Positions 26,004 through 36,439 of a stretch of DNA of 64,000 nucleotides are shown here, one piece after another. The first letter of the stretch is position 1. Every line of letters begins with the position of its first letter. The notes beneath the pieces were generated by a model. That model saw only the letters and a program-made list of their open reading frames with translations. It did no database searches and was not told where the DNA came from. The DNA comes from Antedon mediterranea (lineage: Eukaryota; Echinodermata; Crinoidea; Comatulida; Antedonidae): the NCBI RefSeq assembly GCF_964355755.1, contig NC_092672.1, forward strand, positions 36,078,501-36,142,500, given 5' to 3'. The position numbers and the translations under genes are program-made.

Positions 26004-28815
26004 AAGAAAATACAAATTTTCAGGGAGAGTTAAATAGTGTATTATTTATTAAAAAAAATATACATACTTTTCTATTTGACTTCCTAATGGCGGTGTATGA
26101 ATGTGCCTATTTGCTGTAGGCCTGTTGGCATCCAATTCATTGCCAGAAATAACGTTCCGGCGTGCTTATTCCCTGTGCGTAATTGTAGATTTCTGACGCT
26201 AGGAATTTCATCAAAACCAGTATACGGTATTTCTAATGGATAGCCTACTATGTCTCTTTTCATTTTTATAATAATTTACATGATTGAAAACCACAGGACA
26301 ACAATAAATATTCAATATGAATATTTCTATAGAATTCCAGTTAATAATAACAACGAATAAAGAATTCTATTATACGAATATTTTGTGAAACTTTTAATGA
26401 AAATATTTCGATTGCGTACGTAAGGCAGTAAGCGCTACCGGGCTTGGTGGATTTAGCTTCTGGTTGATCATGAATCAATACAAATGCATGTTGATTGTTT
26501 TCAGCCTAGCAAATATGTTTATTGTCATGGGACACAGTGTTCAGTGAGTGTAGTAATACTCGATAGTTCTGGAACATTTACCGTGTCGAGGCTTTTCAGA
26601 GCTTTCACAAACACAGATAGTGTCAATTTTATGTGCTTGCTTTTCCAACGGAAATATACTGCGGTCCAGATCTACGACCCGGAACAATCTTACCCGTTGT
26701 TAATACTAAACGAGGATAAACAATAGTGGCGTTCCCAGCACCCAAGAAGACCTCTCTGTCCCGCGAGGAATTGGGGTTGTGCCGACTCTTCTCTGCGTTT
26801 AACCACCAAAGTCGCTAGGGACACACTAAGATGTATGATGGCCACCTTAAAGGCGGTTTCCCCGTGGAACCATAAATTATCAAATACAAAGTGCAAGAAC
26901 CTATTAAACTTGCTACTAACTATAATTTTTTTTCTTAAATACTAGAACAATTAAAGTTATTTTGTTATTTTTTATTTTTTTATTTATTCAATTTCTGCCA
27001 TATACCATATATAACAAAGAAGACAAAACAATTATAAAAGGAGGCACGGAAAGACCAAACAGGTGCTAAACACCTATGCTAGTTGGTCAACCCAGAACAG
27101 AGAAAAATAAATAAATTAACATCCTGTTGATCGCATGACCATGTGGCGTATTATAAGATAAAAAAAAATTAAAAATGTTATGTTATTAGGCTAATAACTT
27201 ATACTAAACATATTCTTAGTAGAAAAATGACAGGAAAAAGCAGAACAAAGCAGGAATACTGTATAGTTAGTAGGCGCAGCTAGGCCTATAATACTTTATC
27301 AACCAATAATGTACGAATTAATGCTCTTAAGTCTTATATTATATGGCGGAATTAACTATATCCACAGTAGCACAAATTTTCGTCTTCGTGGTTCGTTATG
27401 CCAAACATTAATTAAGTCAACAGTTAATCATAAATAAATAGTAAGTCTTAAATCTGCTGTTTCGAGCCTGTCTAGATTTATTTATTCCAATAGGCCTAAC
27501 GTATTTTATATTTAATAGCCTGAATTTATTTTTTATTCAGTGCAATTTTAAGTTTATAAACATTAACAAAATAAAAGAAATTACGATTCTAAAAATCAGT
27601 AGAAATATTCAATATATCATCTATAGGCTAATTGAATTGTAATGATAAAATACCATTAGAAAATACCAAAAATATGATATTAAATAATGATAATATGATT
27701 TTATGGTGATGACTTAATGTGAATAAAAGTGGTGTTTAAGCCACAAAAGAGACAAGAGAGAGAAAAAAAAGAAAAATTTCAAACGAACTAAATCGTGTTA
27801 ATAACCAGATTGCGCGAATAAAAAAATAAAGAGAATCAATAGTTACATAAACGAAATAATAAACTCAAAAAATTTACATTCATACAAACAACCGTGAACA
27901 TGTGTGGAAGACATAAAACGTTTGTAAAATTTTTAATTCTTTTGATAAAAGTGCTCTTATAAAATGTGTGCCATCGACATGAGATCGAATAAATTATTGT
28001 AACAATACATTTTTGCTTAAACTACATCGAAATGTCTCATTTTAATCGTTATTTAGAAAAAAATATATATAGGCTTTATGGTCCTATAAACGGTTATAAT
28101 TACGGAAATCTGTTTGAAATGCATATGTTTGCTTCCATTTATTACACCCGTACATTAAAAGTACAACATGTATAAAAAAAATTGGTTTTATTTGTTATGA
28201 GCAATTATTTTGGCAACTAATTAAATAAGCATGGGTATTCCTCCAAAATAGTAAATTGACCTTTGTTGAAGAAGAAAAACAAGAACGATGGCGCTCTCAA
28301 CACCTTGGTATGTCGAAACATAAAAAAAATACGTACGAATTATTAATTGAGAAGTTAATGAAGAAAGAAGTTTGGGACTGTAATGTTTAAAGCCGGTTCC
28401 TTATTCATCTTTCAGCATTCTTATAAATCTCTAGGCCGAAATTCTTTATAGGTACCTGGTCTAGAATAGTGTCGCCTAACGTACTTATTCTGTTTGCGGT
28501 GTGCAACTTTTAGCCCAGACTAATTGCTTTTGCAGATGACCTATTATCAGAAAATGAGAGATTTAACAGCTACCTTGTATATAATTAGTTTTAGTGTTTA
28601 CTTAAATGAAAAAAACAATATTATTTTGATGGTACTGTATCTTCTTGTTCTATAAAATAAGGAAGAGTCTCTTCCCTGGTTCTTAACAAGGAAAAATATT
28701 AGCTTATTATAAGCATTTTGCTACTGTGGCCTATTTTTTGATCAGGTATAACTTTTGTGGTAGAAATCGTTAGTAGGCTTATTGTAACGTGATTTATGGA
28801 ACAAGTTTGTACAAA

Positions 28816-29657
28816 ATGTTGTTATTGTTAGTATTAGTAACAAGTTAAACTATATCTTGGTGTATCTGTTGATGCGCATTAAGAATACAAGGAAATGTTC
28901 ATGTTGTTTTAAGATTTTACTATTCATTAACAAAAAACAAATAGGCCTATTCAAGTTGAGTAAAACATTGAAAGTGTACCACTTTTTATTTTAATGTCAA
29001 TATTTACCTTTTTGCGCGTGCGTTTATTGGTTGCAGTAAAATCAGACGATCATGTGTCAGTTTCTTTATTTAAATATCAATTGAAGGAAAACGTGGCGAA
29101 ACTTTCTAAAATAATAGTTTGTCAGTCATAATAATAATTTATTTTAAATAATAATGATAATAATAGCAAAAATGTTGACAATATTCATAATCATCATTAT
29201 TGTATCATCTTTATGACCTTCCAGATCATCTTCTATCATGACTCGCACGCACTCCTATCATCATCATTTTCATCATTTACATTATTTTTTTAATTTGGGC
29301 CTTCAATTTAGCAACACTTTATTTGTTATAGTTCTTTATTAAATTAGTAAGTAACGTGTGTAAAATGTTTTCAATTTCGTGTCATGAAATCCACACCACA
29401 CGCATACAAAACGTGTCTGTTGCATCAATTTGCTTATTCGAATGTAAAAGAATGTTGTTTTATGTTTCTCCAGGTTTATATCGTTTACCAGCTCCCATAA
29501 TTCAATTCCTTAACGATGAAGTTACCATAAGTAGCGAGGGCTCCTGCATTACGACGCGCCGCGACGGTTGAGGGCGGCGAAGAGTTCATTACATTTTCTC
29601 CAAGGTTGATTTGACATTTTTTTTTTTTTTCAGCAGGAGTATAAATAACTAAATTAT
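28816..29657. repeat. Large tandem duplication, copy 1 (842 bp)
   Basis: Matches 29656-30830 almost perfectly apart from a poly-T difference and a 332-bp block missing here at 29055/29056. Both copies carry the same 71-codon ORF (29356-29571 and 30528-30743), which has no recognisable domain and is probably fortuitous. Confidence 0.95.
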
Positions 29658-30830
29658 GTTGTTATTGTTAGTATTAGTAACAAGTTAAACTATATCTTGG
29701 TGTATCTGTTGATGCGCATTAAGAATACAAGGAAATGTTCATGTTGTTTTAAGATTTTACTATTCATTAACAAAAAACAAATAGGCCTATTCAAGTTGAG
29801 TAAAACATTGAAAGTGTACCACTTTTTATTTTAATGTCAATATTTACCTTTTTGCGCGTGCGTTTATTGGTTGCAGTAAAATCAGACGATCATGTTTTTG
29901 TAAGCTTTTCGCTTATTGTTCATTTTCGCATTTGACAGGCCAGACCTTCGTCCAAACTAGCTCTGATTTACGCTTCAATTTGTCGATGGACCCTAGGGCC
30001 AAACTATAGACACTCCAAAACTTTATGAAACACGCAATTTATGGGCATGAAACAAACTACTCAAATTCCCTGTGGTGGCTGGAATTTCAGCCAGGTGCCC
30101 CGGATGACAATTTATGACAAATAGTGCAAAGAATGACGGGAAATGTTTACGGTACATAACTTGTGTGAAACTTTCTAGCTTCACTGGCAATGACGTATTT
30201 ATATTTTACTTTCGTCGCTAAATGTGTGTCAGTTTCTTTATTTAAATATCAATTGAAGGAAAACGTGGCGAAACTTTCTAAAATAATAGTTTGTCAGTCA
30301 TAATAATAATTTATTTTAAATAATAATGATAATAATAGCAAAAATGTTGACAATATTCATAATCATCATTATTGTATCATCTTTATGACCTTCCAGATCA
30401 TCTTCTATCATGACTCGCACGCACTCCTATCATCATCATTTTCATCATTTACATTATTTTTTTAATTTGGGCCTTCAATTTAGCAACACTTTATTTGTTA
30501 TAGTTCTTTATTAAATTAGTAAGTAACGTGTGTAAAATGTTTTCAATTTCGTGTCATGAAATCCACACCACACGCATACAAAACGTGTCTGTTGCATCAA
30601 TTTGCTTATTCGAATGTAAAAGAATGTTGTTTTATGTTTCTCCAGGTTTATATCGTTTACCAGCTCCCATAATTCAATTCCTTAACGATGAAGTTACCAT
30701 AAGTAGCGAGGGCTCCTGCATTACGACGCGCCGCGACGGTTGAGGGCGGCGAAGAGTTCATTACATTTTCTCCAAGGTTGATTTGACATTTTTTGTTTTT
30801 TTTCAGCAGGAGTATAAATAACTAAATTAT
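29656..30830. repeat. Large tandem duplication, copy 2 (1175 bp, with extra 332 bp)
   Basis: Same as copy 1 but with an additional 332 bp at 29896-30227. The missing block in copy 1 has a 3-bp TGT microhomology at its edges, which fits a deletion from copy 1. The near identity means the event is recent, or that two haplotypes were joined during assembly. Confidence 0.95.
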
Positions 30831-30844
30831 AGAGTGTTATAATA

Positions 30845-30955
30845 CGCGGCGTAGTAGAGTACGCGCAATGCAAGTGACCAATCAAACCCATTTTTTACTA
30901 CAATATAGGTAATATGCCTAAATATGCTAATATGGCTAAATATGGTAATATGCCA
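30845..30955. mobile_element. Fragment of MITE family A followed by B-like repeats
   Basis: ACGCGCAATGCAAGTGACCAATCA is family A-like. It is followed at 30903-30955 by AATATG/CTAAATATG units resembling the family B interior. No clear terminal repeats remain. Confidence 0.45.
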
Positions 30956-31705
30956 ACGCTAACATTGTGCATTCTAAATAGAAAGTGATCCTGGTCAGCT
31001 ATATGAGAATAACATTGTTTTTAATGTATTAATATTTTTCCGGGGAGGCTTTCTTTAGCATCAGGATGTACTGGTTAAAGCATGGAAAGTTCAATGCCAA
31101 TAATAATACGTACAGAATATATTGGTCGTTAACAGAGCGAAGAAGTTGATTTACTCTACCAACCGTTTACTTTATACTAACTTTCCTTTGTACTTAATGC
31201 AATATTTATAGTCTTAAAAGTTGAATTATATCTAATAAATTAGGAAGTAAACGATAGTAAACAGTATAGGTCCAGTAGTTCAATGATCGAGGTATCTAGT
31301 CCCGGTGGTGGATCAACTGGGACCCATCACGCATCATGAGACCCCTTCAGATTACATTCAGTATCGTGTTCATTCTTTTGTGTTAATACACATTACATTT
31401 ACTATGAATTTCCACAGTCGTGGTGTCGTTAACATTCTAAACAGCTGTGAAAGATAACGATCACAAATATCTACTTTGATTTCGAGAAAAAAAAATTATA
31501 AACATACAACAACTATCATTTTAAAATAGGCCTATTTTGACAAGAATTACGACGACTGCTCCGTGTTGGCGGTATACCTGCAAACTGTCGTAAATAACAA
31601 ATCTTTCAGTTTAATACAACTCGTAAATTTCACAACTAAATATGGAACAAAAGTAAATAGGTTTAATATTTAATAGTGTTTAAATTGTTACTGATCGGTG
31701 TTATT

Positions 31706-31835
31706 TCAGACCCGTGTGAGTCCACCTTTAAACGAGTTAAGTACGTGGCTAACTATCAGTTTATCTTACTTCAGACCCGTCTGAGTCCACCTTTAAACGA
31801 GTTAAGTACGTGGCTAACTATCAGTTTATCTTACT
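31706..31835. repeat. Tandem duplication, 2 x 65 bp
   Basis: TCAGACCCGT(G/C)TGAGTCC through TCAGTTTATCTTACT is repeated immediately. Confidence 0.9.
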
Positions 31836-32126
31836 TTTCCCAGTATTTTTACATGGTGTTGATTTTCACAACACAGAACACGATGATTGACCCCGACCTG
31901 GCCAATTTCATCCGGAAAGTGACCAAGACTGACCGAGGAAAAGTCAAGTATAAATTCGCGTGTGAATTTGCACCACAGAGGGCGAAAGTCGTCTGTATAT
32001 TCGGACTTTGGCCTCCAGGTTGAAAGGTGACCGCTATCGTTGAGTGATCGTTTTGGTTATTGAAATGTGACGTCAACATCTGGGTCTTGGAAATGAAATA
32101 AATAAGCTTATAATATCCAGCATTAA

Positions 32127-32235
32127 GTATGTTAAAGATGTTTTTTCCCCAAAAAAACTTGAAAAATGAAGATTAATAAAATCATACTTCGAATAGATCC
32201 TTTTTCAGTTATATAATAAAGTTATTAATTTCCGT
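32127..32235. repeat. Dispersed repeat family C, copy 2
   Basis: Shares ordered blocks (TTAAAGATGT, CCCCAAAAA, AATGAAGATTAATAAAATCA, AATAAAGTTA) with 8826-8940. Confidence 0.5.
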
Positions 32236-32555
32236 AAAACAAAAAACAAGCAAAAATTCCTCAAAGTGAATAGGATGATTCATAAAACAAAAAGGGACAA
32301 TATATCTTTAATAAAACAAGACACATCATGTGCTAAATTTCTTTTTCACAATATTCAGCAATGTTCGAAATACATTCTTTATACAGACTATTCCATTTTC
32401 ACAAAATTTAAAAATGAATTAAAATATTTATATAATACGGCTATCGTCTGAATCTTGCATCATATTAACATAATTGAATTAGGCAATGTATTATGCCTGA
32501 CTGTGTAAATTAGAAAAGTTTTCTGTCACAAGAGGGCGGTTGTTAATTTACATAA

Positions 32556-32802
32556 TTGTTGTACGCGCATGTTAACACTCTTGTACGCGCATGTCCACAC
32601 TCTCGTTGTACGTGTATGTCCACACTCTTGTTGTACGCGCATGTTAACACTCTTGTTGTACGCGCATGTCCACACTCTCGTTGTACGCGCATGTCCACAC
32701 TCTTGTTGTACGCGCATGTTAACACTCTTGTTGTACGCGCATGTCAACACTCCTGTTGTACGCGCATGTCCACACTCTTGTTGTACGCGCATGTCCACGC
32801 TC
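32556..32802. repeat. 25-bp minisatellite, about 10 units
   Basis: The unit TTGTTGTACGCGCATGTYMACACTC repeats at 25-bp spacing except the second unit (22 bp). Variants alternate TTAACACTC and TCCACACTC. Because 25 is not a multiple of three, reading frames cycle through the array and give Cys/His/Arg/Thr-rich ORFs on both strands that are not genes. Confidence 0.95.
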
Positions 32803-32815
32803 TCGTCGTCTATCC

Positions 32816-33486
32816 TTGTCTGAACACGAACGTTTATTAAATTAAAAATATGGATCAAATTAGATACTTGTTTTTTGTTTACATAAATACTGTAGTGTTA
32901 GGTCACTATTAATTTATTCACATGAAAACAACTTTATTATTATTTATTATACGTACCTCATTCTCGGTCTAAAAGGTTAATCTGTGTAAGTCTGTACTAA
33001 AACAGCCTCATAAACTATCATAATTAATAAGCCGCGCGAGGTATTGAAGGTATTTACTAATTTATTCTAAACCAATGTTAATCATACACTGCGTGTTATT
33101 CAGACTTTTTATTGGTGTTAAGTCTAAAGTTGTTGTTTTCGTCGAAATAACTTTAGGCATTGATTTATATAAATATTTTTTATTGTTGTCCTTTATCTAA
33201 ATTGTATTTGATTTGATTATATCTTTTGCAGCAATGTCATTTCAGTTTAATTCTCTTTTACGTTTTGTACGGTACTATCCTATTCTTTCATGATAACAGC
33301 ATATAAGTGATAAGTAGATATTCCAAAAATGTAGCCCTATAATAAATATACATTAAATTATATATGGCCTATGAGTTCATTGGTGTACATTGTCATGTAA
33401 TAGGCTATTTCCACTACAGTGACAATGTTTTTGTTCATCTAGTATAGGGTAAGAGAGATCAAGTTATATGTTCATTATGTATTATA
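32816..33486. other. Intergenic; nothing recognised
   Basis: AT-rich sequence without a supported feature. Confidence 0.5.
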
Positions 33487-33800
33487 ATAATAATAATACC
33501 ACATTTATGTAGCGCCCTTTTCATGAGTAATCATGCTCAAAGGCGCTTTACAAGCATTATTACCCCAGTATTTTTTTGGTATCAAACACGTATGGAAACA
33601 TACTCCCATAATGCAGCCGGTAACCAGCGCAAAGTTGTGTCTAGATCTAACTGGGTACCCATTTATACACCTGGGTGGAGAGAGGCAACGTAAGTAAAGT
33701 ATCTTGCCTACGGATACAAGCAATGCGGCGAGAGTTGGATTCGAACCTAGGTCTGACGATCGGTAGTCCAACGTCCAACACGCTGCGCCACACGCCCTTA
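33487..33800 (-). mobile_element. tRNA-derived SINE
   Basis: Read on the minus strand it begins with a tRNA-like head: an A-box-like TGGCGCAGCGTG near 33790 and a perfect B box GGTTCGAATCC at about 33740-33750. A body containing ACCCAGGTGTATAAATGGGTACC follows, then CAAAGGCGC-type sequence, and it ends in an ATT repeat tail at 33487-33500. The acceptor arm cannot pair, so it is not a functional tRNA gene. The body resembles SINEs I know from many marine animals; the exact family is not assigned. The 99-codon minus-strand ORF inside is fortuitous. Confidence 0.8.
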
Positions 33801-33804
33801 GCAT

Positions 33805-36020
33805 TATACACTTTTTTTATGTATTGGAAAAGTTTTTAACAACACAATACAAAAATATATACCTTCTTTGATCCAGTATATATCGGCCAAATAGACGTCT
33901 GAAATACAGTATTCACCTAAATACTATATTGCGTTCGTACCGTTGATATGCGTGCCGCGCCATAATACACCCTCATTTACATATTTATACCCATATTAGA
34001 AAAAAAAAAGCACGATGTGTAAAATCTGGTGAAATAAACTGAATATTGCAAATGTGTTGTTTATTGAAAGTTTTTCGTCATTTTAAAGAGCATACAGGTG
34101 GTAACAAACTATTCAGATAATCTTTAATTTATTCATTTATTCAAATTTGTTAACAGGTGGTTTTAGTATTTTTTAATAGCACAGACAACAAACTGGATTA
34201 CATAATAATTATTCAACATATTAGTACAGTTCCAATGTTTAAACATGTTTTAACATTCTTTTTCATAAACCTTTTCTTTTTCGTTTCTTTCATATGGTCG
34301 TGTTACATACATTATTATACTGTAAAATATTCCTTTTGAACAGAAAATATCAAAACACCTAATACAGATATTGCTTTATTTTACGACAAAATATCGACAG
34401 TTTTACGAACTTAATAACGCTAGAAGTTAGAGAACAAACACAGAATCAAACGCTGGCGTTAAATCTTAACAGTTGCCGAGATCTCTGATGTACGAGTCCA
34501 GCAAGACGTTGTGTATCCATTTCTAAGTAAATTAAATAAAACATTCAATTTATTGCCTGGTGATATTTCTCTGACTAAGTAGACTTATTATCCAATGAGA
34601 TACGAATGAAGTATGAAAAACTAACAGGTCTGTAATTATCTCGACTTATGTGTAAATTAGAAACAAAAACCGTTTGTGTTTGTAATTGACTGGGAAGATA
34701 AATTTACGACGCGTCGAGCGTGCAAAACACGCAGCGAACAGACGACGTTTTGTATACGCGCTCAGTAATATTATTTACGAGTTTGAGAACATTATTCAAC
34801 GACACCCATGTGAATGCAAAATGCTATTTAGCAAATTTACCGACATATTTTACAGTAACGTTTTGAGAAACGTCAAGAATAAGCAAAACAATTAACCGTG
34901 TGTGACGTTTAAATGAAACAAGAATAAGGAAAATTTATTTTGCTATCAGAAAGTGGATTTTAACATGATTTCTTGTGTACTACTGGTGATAAATCAGCCT
35001 GAGTACTAACTAAGCAGCGCTGAACTAAGTCCCATTATTCTATAATAATCTTGAAAACGATTAAACGCTAATCTGCGTGGCAATAATTTACGCGCTGACG
35101 TAACGTTAACCGGCCCTTTAGAGCGCACACTTAACTTAAGCAAAGATTTCTTCATTTCAGTCAATCTTATATCAAGAACCATTATAAAAAGAATTCCGAA
35201 TAAAATACAGTACATTTTAAGGTGAGGCCTAAAACGTGACAACTATTTCAGCTTTTAAAGCTGATAAATAAAGTTTGATAGACTCCTACCAGGCGTTTCA
35301 ACTGCCAATTTAATAAAACGTCTGGCACTGAATTGTTGGTTGTTACTATAGTGAGTTTGAACTGGCCTGTGACGATCAGCAACCGATTGCCGTCACTGAA
35401 AAACTAAAACCACGAAGACAAATAATTAATTAATGTAGCGACACTTGGTAACACTTCATGTAAACGTAATTATTTTTCATTAGGGGACTTTAATAAACCA
35501 CCGAGGTAATCGTGCAAACACCAAGCGGCTCCGGTAGCCTTCTTACTAGTACGATCCAAATATAGGACTATTCGTACTAGGGGTACTGCTACATCATTTC
35601 GATCCCAGCAATCAGCTCAGCAGCTTGCGTGTAACCTGAACCATTTTTTAGGCCTACTCTTGGGGTTCCCTCTCACCTGGGCCAAAACAAGTTGCCCTGT
35701 TTGGTTAAGCGTCCGTCTGGGTGGTTAATAGTTTAGCTATATTGCATGTCTCTACAAATTATTCCATCAAATTACGAACAGTAGCAAGGCTGGCATCGTT
35801 AATTTCGTTAATATAGCCTTTTTTTAATAATGTTTATGCTGCGTGCGTACATGCGCAGTGTGGTCTGCCTCCTGTGCGCTGCATGTCGGCTAATGATGTG
35901 AGTTTTTTGTCGCCAAAGGCAATATTTCGCACCTCCACATCCTTAGTAGATTAGTAAGGTCGACCCCTGTAGATTTACCTTTCAACAATCTGATCAAATG
36001 TCAACTGCCTTCATTGGTAT
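33805..36020. other. Intergenic; one inverted repeat
   Basis: CTAGTACGA (35546-35554) and TCGTACTAG (35572-35580) form a 9-bp stem with a 17-nt loop. No supported gene; the ORFs at 34686 and 35006 are short and unrecognised. Confidence 0.45.
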
Positions 36021-36027
36021 GTTTTAC

Positions 36028-36068
36028 CATGGAGGTATATATTTTTGTATATTTTTTATACCTCCATG
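36028..36068. mobile_element. CATGGAG hairpin element, 41 bp, 7-bp target duplication
   Basis: The arms CATGGAGGTATA and TATACCTCCATG (12 bp, perfect) surround a 17-nt AT-rich loop. The element is bracketed by the direct repeats GTTTTAC at 36021-36027 and 36069-36075. It sits about 20 bp outside the left end of duplication unit 1. Confidence 0.65.
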
Positions 36069-36254
36069 GTTTTACTATCACGATCAATGATTCCTCTGCC
36101 TTCAGATATTTAGAAAAATGTGTTTATAGATAAGAAAGATTAATTATACTATTGTGTTCCGCGTTATAAAATCAATACATCTGGGTGATCTGATTTGTTT
36201 ACACTTGATAGAATAAACGCCCAAAGTTTAAGTCTTAAGTATTATTTGTATGAT

Positions 36255-36261
36255 CATGGAG
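36255..36261. mobile_element. Residual CATGGAG insertion between 7-bp direct repeats
   Basis: GTATGAT (36248-36254), CATGGAG, GTATGAT (36262-36268). The paralogous site in unit 2 has a single GTATGAT (39072-39078) and no insert, so it serves as an empty site. This looks like an excision footprint or internally deleted hairpin. Confidence 0.6.
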
Positions 36262-36439
36262 GTATGATATGAATAACAAACAATTACTTGTATTAATAGC
36301 CAACTGTTTTTTATGGAACAATAAATTCCAACCAAAGAAATGAAATGAGTGCAAAGTGCATTCGGTTGTTGGGCTGTAGAATGACAAGAAGGATTTTAAG
36401 TGAATATCAAAAACTACAGTATTAAAACAAATACCAAAT

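Larger units (their letters stand above)
13105..28815. other. Gene desert; no supported gene over about 15.7 kb
   Basis: AT-rich sequence with small repeats only: a 38-bp direct pair at 16323-16360 and 16361-16407, a TTC microsatellite at 25977-26003, and AT-rich simple sequence. 17600-17900 is richer in CpG than its surroundings and could be regulatory, but nothing identifies it. The longest ORF, 152 codons on the minus strand at 21876-22334, has biased AT-rich codons and no recognisable domain. Introns of a gene lying outside the window cannot be excluded. Confidence 0.5.
30960..32555. other. Intergenic; tandem duplication and dispersed repeat
   Basis: 31706-31770 and 31771-31835 are a 2 x 65-bp tandem duplication with one or two differences. 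32127-32235 is a family C copy. The ORF 31676-32023 spans the duplication and is not recognisable. Confidence 0.5.

Noticed and set aside
26484-26726. 80-codon ORF with nearby splice-like signals (TTTTCAG before, GTGAGT inside)
   Set aside because: Signals are frequent by chance; no domain and no partner exons could be recognised.
29356-29571. 71-codon ORF present identically in both tandem copies
   Set aside because: Conservation follows from the recent duplication of the whole block, not from selection on a protein.
31676-32023. 115-codon ORF
   Set aside because: Built across a 65-bp tandem duplication; no domain and no coding signal otherwise.
32526-32858. Cys/Arg-rich repetitive ORFs on both strands
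   Set aside because: Entirely explained by the 25-bp minisatellite, open in several frames at once.
33725-33798. Possible functional tRNA gene
   Set aside because: A and B boxes are present but the acceptor stem does not pair and a SINE body follows.
33505-33804. 99-codon minus-strand ORF
   Set aside because: Lies within the SINE, including its tRNA-like head.
35480-35620. Stretch that at first looked rRNA-like (ACTAGTACGA and TCGTACTAGG)
   Set aside because: Could not be aligned with any conserved rRNA segment I know; only a short inverted repeat is supported.
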